DNA of 64,000 nt from assembly GCF_035582795.1 (NCBI RefSeq), contig NC_134373.1, forward strand, positions 35,806,501 through 35,870,500, read 5' to 3'. Position numbers and translations under genes: made by a program. The stretch comes from Mycteria americana (taxonomy: Eukaryota; Chordata; Aves; Ciconiiformes; Ciconiidae). Position 1 is the stretch's first letter, and each line of letters begins with the position of its first letter. Under the pieces are notes generated by a model. The model was given only the letters and a program-made list of their open reading frames with translations. It was not told the DNA's origin and did not search any database. Below, one piece after another: positions 1 to 12,499 of this stretch.

Positions 1-1906
1 CCCGAAACAATCGGGGTGGTGCACGTAACTCCTGTGGCCAGATTGTGAATCAGGGTGGAGGAAGAAACGGGAGGTTTGATGCAGTGCAGCACTCCTTTTC
101 CTCCCATCAAGGGCAACTGAGGCACCAGTATCTTACTGGACTGACACAGTCACCTTCCCCAGGGACAGAGGAGAACAATAAATTGGCCTTCAGTCCCAAA
201 GCTCAGCCACTGAGCTGTCAGCCTTCGTGCCACTGGTGCCACGTCTGCCTCGGTGCATTTCTGCTCTTCCACTCCCTGGATCCTGCCCCCTGTTGCAGGT
301 TTTGGTGTAGAATTTGGGTAACTGCATGTAATTTTTAAGGCAATTTGCTTTGGTTTCTCTTTTCACTTAGGCTGCTGAACATAAACTCCAGTTGCATTTG
401 CTTTTTAAAGCAGCTGACAAGCATGATCTTGCTACCATTTGTGCATCAATATTTCCATTTTCATCTCACTTGCTACAGAACAGCAAGTTTTCTTCATTTG
501 AGGGTTTTTGGTACAAAAATCTGACTTGGAGATTGATAATATCTCTCTCGTTTAGGAGGAGCTTTGCTGATTCCCCAGTGGATGATCAGTTCCATATACC
601 ATATAGCTCAAGCTTGTCCTTCTGGCAGAGCTCACAAGTATCTTATGTATCTGCCGAGCTAATATGTTGTCTTTCTGTATTTGTATTCTGCAGTTGATTG
701 TTCAATGATTTCTCCTGCTGAATTGCAGTAGATGAGCTGTTTAATGTTGCAACGGCTGATTTTGTAATGTAAAAACAAAAAACCTCTCAATTCCAAATTG
801 TGTTTACTAGTTAGAACGCAGAATTTAAATGAGATTTCTATGGAAGATGTATTTTTCCCATTGTTTCGCCAATGCAGAAAGAAAACAAGTCTTCACTCTT
901 TCTAAAAGAAAATCAAAGCAACCATGGCAAGAATTTGTTTTGCAAGGAAAAAGCATCAATAAAAACTAAACCTGTTCCCTTCTACACATTTGTGTCCATA
1001 TTAGTGTTTTTTAAAAATACTTTCTCAATGCAGAAATAACCATTTCCAATAAGCATGTCTTTTCTGACAGCTGGAATGTTAAAATTTCTAAAAATGAGCA
1101 GTTTAAAATATATTTATTTTACCATGGTATGTCTTCTGGTGCTGAGTCTGTGTATATTTCCACGATATTCTTGACCTTCTTTTCACCAAAGTAGCCCTGA
1201 TTTAAAAGTACTTATGTGTTTTTACTGGAGAATTGTTGTAGTGAATGGAAATGAATGACTCAAAAGTAGATGCTGGATTTTGTAGCTTTTATTGACAAAC
1301 TGCATGAGATGGGCACCTGAATGAAGCAGTCGACCGTTACTTCAAATGCCAAGTTGATATTTACTGTAAGGCGTAACGATTTCATGACTGTTTACCTACC
1401 TATGTGAGGGAAAGCACCAAAGAGGACAAGGGAGTATATGAAATTCTGCTATTAGCGTTTAGGTTTCACAGCAGCCTCGGATGTGCAGTGACCAGCTTGC
1501 TGAGTTGGGGTCCCCAGGAAAGCACTGCGGCGTGTTGGTGTAGTGACCTGAAAAGCTAACCCGCACACGGGGGGCTGCAGGGATGCTGCTTCGGCACTCC
1601 ACGTCGAAAATTAATTATCCAGTTATGGTACCATAGACTAAACCATCAGTTCTGTGTAAAGCTGTGCACATTTAAGACTGAGTTATAGCTGATGAGGAGT
1701 GCTAAGATGAAGTTTGAGATTGGAAGATTAAAGCCGAAGAGCAAGATAAACTTGTATTTGAAGTACAATTTTTAACATAATGAACAGAAGCAATAAATGA
1801 CCACTAAAGGTAGGAACTTGTGTGGGGAAGATTTTCAAAGGTGCTATTGGCGCTGAATAACAGTGGCTATAAATGTGTTACCGTTTCCATAATAATTTTC
1901 AAGTAT

Positions 1907-3016
1907 GTGGATGCTGGCTGGACGCCAGGTGCCCACCAAGCCACTCTATCACTCCCCTCCTCAGCTGGACAGGGGAGAGAAAATATAACAAAAAGCTCGT
2001 GGGTTGAGATAAGGACAGGGAGAGATCACTCAGCAATTACTGTCACAGGCAAAACAGACTCGACTGGGGGAAATTAATTTAATATATTGCCAATCAAAAG
2101 TCAGAGTAAGATCATGAGAAATAAACCCAAATCTTAAAACACCTTCCCCCCACCCCTCCCTTCTTCCCAGGCTCAACTTCACTCCCGATTTCTCCACCTC
2201 CTCCCCCCGAGGGACGCAGGGGGATGGGGAATGGGGGTTGTGGTCAGTTCATCACACGTTGTCTCTGCCGCTCCTTCCTCCTCAGGGGGAGGACTCCTCA
2301 CACTCTTCCCTGCTCCAGCGTGGGGTCCCTCCCATCCTCCATGAACTTCTCCAGTGTGAGTCCTTCCCATGGGCTACAGTTCTTCACGAACTGCTCCAGT
2401 GTGGGTCCTTTCCACGGGGTGCAGTCCTTCAGGAACAGACTGCTCCAGCATGGGTCCCCCATGGGGTCACAAGTCCTGCCAGCAAACCTGCTCCAGCGTG
2501 GGCTCCTCTCTCTACAGGGCCACAGGTCCTGCCAGGAGCCTGCTCCAGCACAGGCTTCCCACGGGGGGGTCACAGCCTCCTTCAGGCATCCACCTGCGCC
2601 GGCGCGGGGTCCTCCATGGGCTGCAGTGGATATCTGCTCCACCGTGGACCTCCATGGGCTGCAGGGGACAGCCTGCCTCACCAGGGTCTGCACCACAGCT
2701 GCAGGGGAATCTCTGCTCCGGTGTCTTGGTGTCTGCAGAGTTGACCTTGGTGTCTGCAGAGTTCTTCCTCTCACACATTCTCACTCCTCTCTCCAGCTGC
2801 AATTGCTGTTGTGCAGCAACTTTTCCCCTTCTTAAATGTGTTATCCCAGAGGTGCTACCACCAGGGCTGATGGGCTCGGCCTTGGCCAGTGGCGAGTCTG
2901 TCTTGGAGCCGTCTGGCATTGGCTCTGTCGGACACAGGGGAAGCTTCTAGCAGCTTCTCACAGAAGCCACCCCGTAGCCCCCCCACTACCAAAACCTTGC
3001 CATGCAAACCCAATAG
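1907..3016 (-). mobile_element. Avian endogenous-retrovirus-like repeat (non-autonomous/decayed, minus orientation)
   Basis: This block is sharply richer in GC than its flanks. I recognise it as an interspersed repeat common in bird genomes and usually classed with endogenous retroviruses; this is from memory, with no database check. The 1920-1950 part matches, on the minus strand, a typical element segment that reads 'GTGGGCACCTGGCGTCCAGC'. The 2290-2720 part is a run of degenerate units built on CTGCTCCAGYGTGGG. The 2760-3015 part is the GC-rich end and finishes near catgcaaacccaatag. Many overlapping reading frames exist on both strands, but they come from the tandem composition. No gag, pol or env domain is visible, so it is presumably a non-coding or decayed copy. 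Boundaries are estimated to about 30 bp; exact family and orientation are uncertain. Confidence 0.6.
2290..2720. repeat. Degenerate tandem repeat inside the retrovirus-like element
   Basis: A motif close to ctgctccagcgtgggtcc recurs about every 35-60 bp (for example near 2310, 2350, 2390, 2437, 2488, 2540 and 2634), separated by variable spacers such as ccatgggctgcag and ccacggggtgcagtcctt. An 18-bp exact direct duplication (cttggtgtctgcagagtt) follows at 2725-2742 and 2746-2763. The array explains the long overlapping open frames here. It is part of the mobile element rather than a host gene. Confidence 0.65.
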
Positions 3017-6000
3017 GAAGTATTAAAACTTAACATGATTTCCTCTGGTAATGTATGAGCATGTATGGCGCTTAAAAGCATATCATGACTTTAATCACTG
3101 TTTTGCAAAAAGGCTGCTTGTGTTCAGTAACAATACTTCTGTCATGAAACTTCCTGGGGTATTTTTAGCTTTTTCTAGTGTTTGCACTGTGAAATGGCAG
3201 TATTTAAAAATATTTGAGAAGCAAAACTTGACCCTGCTAAGAACTGAAGATAATCATCAGATATTTTAAATTGCTAAGAAGTAAAACTGTTAACACTTGT
3301 GTCCTCACTAACTATATTCTGCATATCTATGTTCCCCTGACAACTTCTGATGCATCTGGTACCGCTCTACCTAACGGCTGAGGGCTGTTAAGTGACAGTG
3401 CAAAGCAAAAATAGCTTATTCCTCTGAAGAGTTCTGTTTGCCATTGCTTGTGGAGAAGCGTGTGATGGGATCCCCAGAAGCCGTTATGTTTTAATGCTGC
3501 AGAGTCAGAAAAGAGTTTACTGTAGTGCCCTGTAAGTCCCAGCTGGATGGATCAATGACACACAGACTTGGAACTTTGGTTCAGCTCCATCTAAGTCTCG
3601 CATAATCTTCTGCTTGTTTAACGGGGATGTTCATGTTTCTCAACCCAATACGCTGTTCATCAGTTGTAGAAGACTGAAGTACAACGGAGACTGAAGCATC
3701 ATCACTCTGCAAGAAAGCGCAGGTATTCTTCTGGGCACGTTCCTTCAGCATTAGTTTCTATTAGTGATCAGGTTGCTGGAGACACAAAATTCGCCTCACC
3801 CTTTGCCACTGAGTAGCTGATGTGGTATGGCTTTGTCCAGCCTAGGGCAGCTCTTTGTTGCCAGTCAAGGAGAAGAAATGTGTGCAGCAGAGCAGGGAGG
3901 ACCTGAACTGAGCAAACTGTTGGGTGATGCAGGGATTGCAGCCAGAGAGAGGAGTTGTGGGCGTGCTGTTGTTCTGTTGGGTCATTGATTTGACCCAATG
4001 ACACAACACTGGGCCAAAACCTCTGACAAGCCAGTTTGGTCTCAATGATCTCATAGCACCCTTAAGGGTATTTGGCAGGGGAGAGTGTCGTCCAATCCAA
4101 GTGAGAAGAATCCAAGGACACTTCAGATTCTGTTAACATCTGGGTCTCAGTGGTGATTTACATTGGCATGTAGTCACCTGTGAAATGAAGTATCAAAAGC
4201 AGTTGCAGATGGTTTTCTGATGCCAAGCGTGGCAAATACTTGTGTGAAATTCTTCTCAATATGCCTGACAGCTCCAGTTATCTGTGGAAGCTTTCAATAA
4301 GGAAAAAATTCCCCGTGTTGTCACTGCCCCACACTTGAACACATTGCTGTTTTGAGGTAAGAACAGCTGTTTATGCGAAGAATGCATGCATTGCTGTAGC
4401 ATTTGCGATTTAGCGAGACCATTAATGGTGTCTTCAGTTGGAAGAAAGACGACTTTTATGTGCAACAGAACAGCAACATATTTATTAAAACCTTGCAGGT
4501 TTGGTTCATTTATTGCACCAAGAAGCAGCCTGGCTCTTCTCAGTGCCTTTTATTTATTGCACCGCTTTGTGGGACAGCACTGTCCTGTCACCCAGCTGTG
4601 CTCGCTAATGAAATGCGGCCTCGTTGTACGGCACCCTTGAGGCTGGGAGGAGCATCAAGAACCCTACATGGACCCAAACCCCTCTGAAGGCTATGGGAAT
4701 TGCTGGTCCATTGGTTTTTTGCTGGAAGCTGTTGACAGGATCAGATGTACATGGAGCTGGTTTTCAACTGTTTGTCCCAGGCCATATGCTTAATCCTTCC
4801 AGCAGTATTTATAAAGAGAACTAGTTCGTTACTGGCTTCTGTTCAGTTTAAACCCATTCTGAGAAGGGTTGTGGTGTGTCTGCCAGAGCCTCTCTGTGAG
4901 CGCTTGGAGATTTGCCTGTTTGTGCTGGTGACAAAAAAAGTTGTCTCGCTACCTCCTTTGTCCTTGTTATCCTTGCAGTACCAGCACAGGCAGGAGCAGG
5001 GGCTGGATTTTATCGCAGTTTTGCTTTGCCAGTGGAACCCCTGTGTATGTGGTCTATATGCGAGGTGGCTCCACAGCAAAGGCAGCGAGTCGCTGATGTG
5101 CAGCGATGAGGAAACTCCTGTTCTGTGCGGAGGCTGCACACTTCGCAGCCAGCCCAGATCCAGTGTCAGATCCCAAAGCAAGCCTGCAGGTCTCTCTGGC
5201 GCTTAGAAAAACTCTGATGGGGAAATCACAGGGAGCTACACACTGGCCATATCTTCTCTTCTCCCTCTAGTTACTGCCTGAGCAGGGGTAGTTTACTTAT
5301 TGCCTCCTTCCCTTCCAGAGAAGCATTTTTGAAAGGCAAATCTGTGATTCTGAAAGTTGAGGATAAAAGGAACAAAGTTGCTGAAAAATTTGAGCTTATA
5401 CAAAATGTATGTAGCAATGCACATATTGACTTGTTTCAGTGAATATCAAAATTTATTGTCCCTTGAACTAAATATTGACACAAACAAAGCAGTATCAATA
5501 TTTATCTCTCAGGTTAATACATTTTTATATTCACCTCAACATACATCAATATGTGCTTATTATTATAATGTTTGTCCTTCAGCAGAAGAAACTTGCATGT
5601 GGTTGGAGGGGAACAGGAGGTTTATATTAGTATTCTTTTCCCATTTTAAACTTCATCAGATGCTTTATCCTGCACTTGGAGCACACTGCAGCCCTCATTC
5701 AAGCAAAACCCTTATTGATGGTTGTGACACTCTATGCACTGAATACAGGATTGAGCGATTGATTTTTTGGGAAATGTGAAGTTAACTGTCACTAGTGGAA
5801 GGGGCAGCAAAACCACCACTTCTGTTTCATAGACTGGTTGCTTGGTGGCGTTCCTGTAGTACCTCTGTAGCTAAGACAGAGCTCCTTAACAGCCACAGAA
5901 ACGGAGGCGTAGCAGAGTGCAGGACACAAATTGACAAGAGTTTGATTCTGAGATCCAGCTGTGAATCACTGCCTATGGAATGATGCTGTTAACATTGAAC

Positions 6001-6992
6001 AGGGGGACACCTGCAGATCTGTTAGGAACCTTGTGGTAAGCTTACCTCACGCCTGTGTTACACGTGGCACTCTGCATCTGCACGCCAGCTGAACTTTATT
6101 TGTGGGCACTCTAACAGCCTAGAGAACACAGTGGCCTATTTGGGCCTCCTGCATTTGTTCTAAGAAGCAAGTGTGTGTGGGCAAGAAGAGTGTGGCCACT
6201 TCACTGTGTCTGAAGGATTATCCCTCCAAGCTGTCCCATTGCCTTTTTATCCTAATTCTAGATCTTCGAGAACAAGGAGACAGAGGTTTCCTAGCTAGAC
6301 GATGAGGATGCAGGCGTGACGGCAGTTAATGTCACAAGACTTGTTTGGGATCTACAAAGGCCTTTTAGCGCTTGATTTATGCTATAGGGCCCCATTTATG
6401 TGGAGATACCAGCTCTGGCAGTTAGGCAGAAACATGGTAAGCTCCACTTACCATGGAGCACTGAAGAAATGCCACTGTTCCTCTCTCAGTCTTGCTTTTA
6501 AACCTGCTGACCTTAAACACAAGGGAGATGAAAGGATAGGCAATAACCAGACTGGCAGCGGTAGTAAAAGGTGTGTTCCTCTCTCCCACCCCCTGCACAC
6601 CCTTCTGCTCATCAACAGCTAGTTGCTGTTGGCCAGAGACAGAGGGGCTTGAGTCACATGTTGATCTGGGTGGTGGCTGAACACCAGGTATTCACCAGAA
6701 GCTGTTACAAGCTGAAAGGTTGGATCTGAAATGCTACCCAGCTGCTGGTAGACCAGAGAAACTTCTCCAAACGCTTACCTGCCAGAAGCAGCACTGGTAG
6801 GAAAGCCTTGAGGCTGGAGAGCAGAGAAGACAGTCCCCTCCTTGAGATGCTCCAGCCTTCCTCAGTTTAACAGCGCTGAGGCAGTGCAGTCTGCATCGCT
6901 CCTGCTGCCGACAGCACTGCCGAGCAGTGCCCGCTGCCATTCTGGTTGGTTTCTTTGCTGCACTTACAAGTCACACTCGCAGCAATGAAAGT

Positions 6993-7060
6993 AACAGCTG
7001 TTTGTAAACTGACATTTAAATGACAATTGTCAGAAGACAATAAGCATATGGTAGCTGACT
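6993..7060. repeat. Left arm of a long inverted repeat
   Basis: The core of about 52 bases (7001-7053) reads ttgtaaactgacatttaaat, then gacaattgtcag, a short divergent stretch, and taagcatatggta. The reverse complement of 7683-7735 shows the same order of motifs, with about five substitutions and a one- or two-base gap by eye. Weaker similarity extends a little at both ends. It could be one end of an old DNA transposon or one of two inverted copies of an ancient SINE-like repeat. I do not recognise the family. Confidence 0.6.
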
Positions 7061-7674
7061 TCTCACATGCAGACAACTGCAGCAGCGGGGGCACGGAGCA
7101 GCTGCACATGCTGGAAGACAGCACTGCATTGATCTGCAGTTGGGAAGGTCATCTCAGTGATTGAAGACTGCGTTTTGTGGCTTGACTTTTTCTTAAAAGC
7201 TAGAAAGACAATAAACTAGTGACTTATGTCCCTATTTCTAATGAAAAGCAAGAGTTTTGAGTCCTGGTTAAAATAATAAACAAAACATAAATACATGCCA
7301 AAATCCCACCTCCTGCAAGTCACATTCTTAATTAATCTGGTATTAGGACCATCAAGAACCTGATTAGCGAGAAGGTGCGTTTGCTTGTGTTTTCAAAGCC
7401 ATTTGTAGGAGAATTAAATAGGGACCAAGTGCTTTCCTCACGATTCGTATTGCTTTATGATGGTAAACTTAATGATGAGGGATGGTCTCGGTATCTTCCT
7501 CTTTTGGGAGCTGATACCTCTGATGCATGGTTGGAAGACTTTGTGAGTAAGGCGTCGGGCATTAATGTCATGTTATACCTTTGTGTATAGTTGGGCCAAG
7601 TATGCAAATGTGAAATGAGCACTAAAAAAAGTCTCCCTCTGAACCAACTGCATCACTGCCTGCACTTGACTCAT

Positions 7675-7745
7675 AACTCAGTAACCATATGCTTATATTC
7701 CACTGACAATTGCCATTTAAATGTCAGTTTACAAGCAGATGTTGA
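7675..7745. repeat. Right arm of a long inverted repeat
   Basis: This is the partner of the arm at 6993-7060. It contains, on the plus strand, accatatgcttata, ctgacaattgccatttaaat and gtcagtttacaagcag, each the complement of a motif in the left arm in reverse order. About 614 bp lie between the arms. The enclosed interval has no coding domain that I recognise, only short open frames. Confidence 0.6.
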
Positions 7746-10700
7746 GAACCCGCCTTTGTGCCATTAATTAAATCACAGAAAAGCAAAGTTTGAGGTTAAC
7801 GCTGCTTAGGCTAACTGCGAGGAGAGTAGCAGCAGCGTCTGGCAGACCTTGACGGACCAGGGCGGTCAGGGTCAAGTGGCACGGGCAAAGGAGCATGTAC
7901 GTGAGGTCACTGCAACAGCCTCGGTTAATGGGCTATGGCAGCCAAATAAAGCGTGTTGTTGGCATTTCCCAGTGACAATTATAATTTTGTAGACAATTCC
8001 ATGCTTTGTGGGATGGCTGGCGGTGGCCAGGACAGAGGGGAAATGTTGGACTATAAAAGGAGACAGATTTAAGTGCTCAGGTGCAGAAAAAAGACAGAAA
8101 TCTATTCAATAGAAGAACAAGCAAAACCTGGAAGGGTGAAGGAAGCCCTCTCTACTATACCAGACATTTGCATGTATTTAAAATCCTTCCCAATAAAGTT
8201 CATAATGAATTTAATTCAGTCCCCTATGGCCCAGAGGAATGTTCTGAGTAATAAAAAAGTATTGCTAAGGGACAGATGACTGCCAAACTCCTGTTCTGTG
8301 CCAGCAATGCATATTTATATTATTGGCACTTAAACGCTAGGTTTATTTTACTACATAAATGATCCTTTGTCACATATTAAGAATTAATACTGTAAGATCC
8401 ACTTTTGGGAAGTTACCATAACAATTCCCAAATTTAAATAATTGTTAAATTCATGTGCTTTATTTTTAAAGAGGCTTGGGGTGGCGTTTTTTTCAGATTA
8501 AAATAGTAGTTGAATGTGGTAATCCATATTTTGGGTAAACTATTTTGTGGCTGGCTTATGGCTTCGCTTTTTAAAATAGTTTTAGTCAAGGATCTTTTCA
8601 TGTCTTTTTTTTGTTACCTTGAAATATCGACATCAATGTTAAATGAATTATAAGCTCAAACACTTAAAGGTTGAGATGTATTCACTTACACATAGTCAAC
8701 TAGATAACACAAGGTCTCCTGGCTCCTGTCGGCATGGTCTAATGCACTTTTGATGATTAAACCGAGTGATTCAAACGTCTGCTGGAAATTTCAAGCACCA
8801 GTGATGGAGGTGGCTGGACCACAGCATTACTTTGTTTATAAACACCATTATTCCATGGAAGATAAATCTCTGCTCTCATCTAGTGTGTCACTTCAGCGCA
8901 GTAGTCAGGAAAATGGAAAAAAAAATGGAGCTACTAATTTTTTTCACTTTAATAAGAATGAGTGGAAGGGAAAGTTGGATATGAGATGAAATGTGAAGGA
9001 GTTTGATTCCTAGCAGGCGGCAAGCTCTAGGGCAAAATGCATCAGTACTGGTGTAAGATGCAGCCTGGTTTACATTCAAGCTGATACAATGTTCTTTAAG
9101 CACCTTCTGCACATCGCAGTATAATGCAAACTTTTACAGCCTGTGTACAAGTTCAAATTGATGGCAGCAGTGATTCAGTCAAAATATTTAATATGCTAAG
9201 GTCTGAACATAAAGATTTTCTTCTGATGCACTTCAGTTTACTTCATACCTCCACGTCAAGCGTGAACAGTTGGAAAAAAAATATTGTGAATTTGTCAGCA
9301 TGTTTATTTCCATGGTGCATCTCCTTCAAATCAACAAGCATCTTTTTCAAGTGTAAAAATGAACACTTACTCATCCCTGGAAAACAACAAAGTTCTACAG
9401 ACATCCCTTCCCACCCCCCAAAAGACTAACTTCACCGCACTGTGCAAGAGCACGAGCAGCTCATTTTTCACTTGCTGTACACACAACAAAATACTCAGTT
9501 CCCCAGAACAAAAGTGTCTGAAGAATATAAGGGGGAATCTTAAGCATTTGGCAGTTTGAACTAAAAAGAAAGGTCAATGGCAAAGAATTCGGATACAAGC
9601 AAAAAATCAGACATCTCGGAGCACTGCATTTGAGCTTTAAAACTGAATGCACGCATTGTTTGGTCACAGTTTTTCACAGCAGCATTCATAATTTAGGGAA
9701 CTATTAATCAGCATGCTGAAGTATCCTGTTTCTAAGAACAAAAAATTTACACTATAGAGCTTATTTTCTTTTCCCTTGAAAGAGATCATCTGGTTGACAA
9801 GAATTCTGCAGACCTGGGTTTGTGGGCTTTGCACTGAAGTTGCGCAGGAGAAGAAGCCACAATGGAGCAGGAGCATCCCTTCACTGTCTTTTTATAAGGC
9901 CTGTCACAAGTCACTGCTCAGGGCTCCTTATTTTCTGTTGGTCGGTGCGAGGACCGCTATCCCTGTATTTGTTATGCTGACAGCAGAGAAAAAAGCACCG
10001 AAGGCTAGAAGATTTGCAGGGCTAATACAAAATTCAGATCAGCTTATGACAGAGACACAACAGGTACTGAAAAATGAGGCAAGAAGGCAGGGGAAGAGTA
10101 GGGCAGCCAAGCAGAGGGGCATGGGATTGTGCAGGAATGGGAATGAGAATAAAGAGACTGTGGCTGAGGAGAGTTATGGTGGTTAAAGAACAGAAAATGG
10201 CAAAGATAAATGCATTTATCACCTGTCTACTAAGAACAGCCTTCCGGGGCTCTTAATCCAGTGCTGTAAGTTTAAGATAACGCTACTTCCCCATCCTACC
10301 AAAATTATTGTGACATTAAGTGATTACAGAAGAAAATTATCAAAAAGACAACTTTTATTTGGTAGCTCATTCAGTGAGATCATAAATTTGTTAAAGTAAT
10401 TATACCTTTTCATTAAGAAAATTAATTCCTTTAAAAAAAAAAAGACATTTCATACCTTTTCTTTGCTTGGGGGTGGTGGTGGAGAGAACTTGGACATACC
10501 CTGTTTAAGCTCTGGCAGTTTCAAAGTTATGAAAAATCTTTCTTCTCTTTTCTGCCCACCTTCCCCGTTACACTCATGTCTTCCCACTACTGAAGTATCA
10601 TTTTCCTGGCTTGAAAAATCAGCGTGCACAATTTCAGAACTGCGTTCCTACAGTGATCTGTTCAATGGGGGCAATCTGACTTAGTCTAGATAGGTAAGAA

Positions 10701-11600
10701 TTAAAACATTTCTGTGCTTCTGTTGAGGAAGGAGCCTAGACCTTGGAGGAGATCAGCAATATAACAAAAGTCTACCGGAAATGAAAACTGCGCACCATCA
10801 GCATACTCTCAACTATTTTGTGCCTCTGCAGCAGGGAAGCCAACCTGCCACTTCTGCTCCCTCTAAGTCTTCACATAAGGCACATTTCCTGCAAAGAGGA
10901 AAACAAAACGGAAACAGTAAACTGGTGGCTGCATTGTGTTTCAGAATTAACATTTGCTGGGGGGAGCACTGAGAGGAATTATTTTGTGCACCTGGTATTT
11001 CATGCAAGATGTCAGGATTTCCAGCGCTTACGTGCACCAGAAGCAGTGGATGCCAACGAGGATTTGAGTGCCTTTCCCCTGCTCCGTCTCCTGCCTGGGA
11101 ACAGAGCCTGCTCAGGTTCACCCATACGTTTCTTCAGGGCTGCCGTTCTGAAGACAGCATCGCCACTGCAACCCTAGAGAACGCCGGTCCACAGAGGCAG
11201 AATTTTCAGACATCCAACACAAGTCACCCCCTTTTTAATGCCATTAGTGATGCAGCAACATGTATTTATATTTACATATAAATACAAAATGGTCAGATAC
11301 CACATTTTTAAGCATAATTTATAATCTGAAACTGCTTACACTTCCATGACTAGGCTTGGGTTTTTCTCATTTACATTCATCATTTAATTCCACTGGAATT
11401 TGATTTTTAAGAAAGCCCAACATATCTTAATTACCATAAAAAGATCCATACATATTTTTACTTAAAAATATCTTCTGTAAGAGGAAATTTACCAAAAATA
11501 ACATGAAATATATTATTATGCATACTTATTTTTTGTAAAGTACAAACAAGAATCTGATCTCTTCTGGGTATTGCCTGATCTAATATGGCTATAGGTTCTA

Positions 11601-11606
11601 TTTATT
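11601..11606 (-). terminator. LYPD1: Candidate LYPD1 polyadenylation signal
   Basis: The plus-strand tttatt here is AATAAA on the minus strand. It is the first canonical signal I see downstream of the LYPD1 stop codon at 12851, giving a 3' UTR of about 1.25 kb that would run antisense across the whole GPR39 last coding exon. No obvious GU-rich downstream element follows, so actual use is uncertain. Confidence 0.3.
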
Positions 11607-11975
11607 TTGTTTGTTTTTCAAAGTAAAGGGAAAGACATAAGAAATGTAAGAACACAAACCAAAATAAAAATGCATTCTTTCCAAAGATACAGATATCAAT
11701 GAAAGAACACTTTGAAAACTAATAAACGACAATAGGTACAAAGAAACACTATCCAAGCACTATGCAGTCATTCATCAGAGCATGTGCTGCAATGACCTTG
11801 TAACAGTTATTAAAAACAACAAACAAAAAAATGCTACTGGCAGAAAAAGCTGTCAAGCAAAACATTGAAAAATTGGTACTATTTCCTAACAAGTAAATGC
11901 AGAACTGATACTAAGTATTTTATGGTTTTTTTCCCCCATGTATGCACACTTCTTTCTTCGTCTTTCTGTTCGCAG

Positions 11976-12499
11976 GACTGATTGTTGCAACTCTGGCAAT
12001 ATGCTGGATGCCAAACCAGGTTAGAAGGATCATGGCTGCTGCTAAACCAAAGCAGGACTGGACTGTCCCCTACTTCAGAGCGTACATCACTCTTTTTCCC
12101 ATCGCCAACATCTTCTTCTACCTCAGCTCGGTGGTGAACCCCCTCCTGTACAACATCTCTTCTCAGCAGTTCCGCAGCGTGTTTCTGCAGGTCCTCCGCT
12201 GCCACCTGACAATAGAGCATGCCAACAAGGAGAAGTTTCTCAGAGCCAACCTCAGCTCCAGAGCAAGGAGCAGTCGGTCTCTGCGCCCACTGCTCTTCAT
12301 TTCGTCTCGGCGCAATTCTTCTACAAGGGGCAATAACAAAGTTTTTTTAAGCACTTTTCAGAATGAGACCAAGCCTGACTGCAGTCCACAGAAACCGGGT
12401 CTCGAACCACCGGAGCCCAGCTTGGAAGTTGTGCCACTAGAGACTAGCTCAGAGCCCAGTCCAGATGCACAAAACGGCCTTTGTGAACATCAAGTATGA
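11976..12499 (+). CDS. GPR39: GPR39 last coding exon (TM6 to C-terminus)
   Basis: This is the terminal exon of G protein-coupled receptor 39, a zinc-responsive receptor of the ghrelin/neurotensin receptor group that signals at the plasma membrane. The exon starts after a cgcag acceptor in phase 1 and gives 173 complete residues before TGA at 12497-12499. TM6 is [14 protein letters not shown], with the class A CWxP motif (CWMP). TM7 is roughly [20 protein letters not shown], followed by NPLLY, the NPxxY equivalent. A long Ser- and Pro-rich cytoplasmic tail follows, with FLSTFQNE-type sequence and an acidic end (CEHQV). Residues and exon boundary match what I recall of mammalian GPR39. Exon 1, coding TM1-TM5, is outside the window. 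The frame stays open 33 bp upstream of the acceptor, but that part is intron. Transcription converges with LYPD1. Confidence 0.95.

Larger units (their letters stand above)
1..11975 (+). other. GPR39: GPR39 intron 1 (3' part)
   Basis: This stretch holds no coding exon that I can support. It lies directly upstream of the GPR39 last exon, and the receptor gene is known to have two coding exons separated by a very long intron, so it is read as the 3' end of that intron. The 3' edge is a good acceptor: a pyrimidine-rich run (ttctttcttcgtctttctgt) followed by cgcag at 11971-11975. It contains a retrovirus-like repeat (about 1907-3016) and a long imperfect inverted repeat (6993-7745), listed separately. 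The rest is AT-rich with short chance reading frames. The assignment as intron is inferred from known gene structure, because the first exon is outside the window. Confidence 0.75.

Noticed and set aside
2224-2950. Several overlapping reading frames of 135-203 codons
   Set aside because: They lie within the retrovirus-like repeat and its tandem array, are present on both strands at once, and show no domain.
3768-4054. Two overlapping minus-strand frames considered as a transposon fragment
   Set aside because: No diagnostic motif could be identified, and similarity to repeat-derived peptides was too vague to claim.
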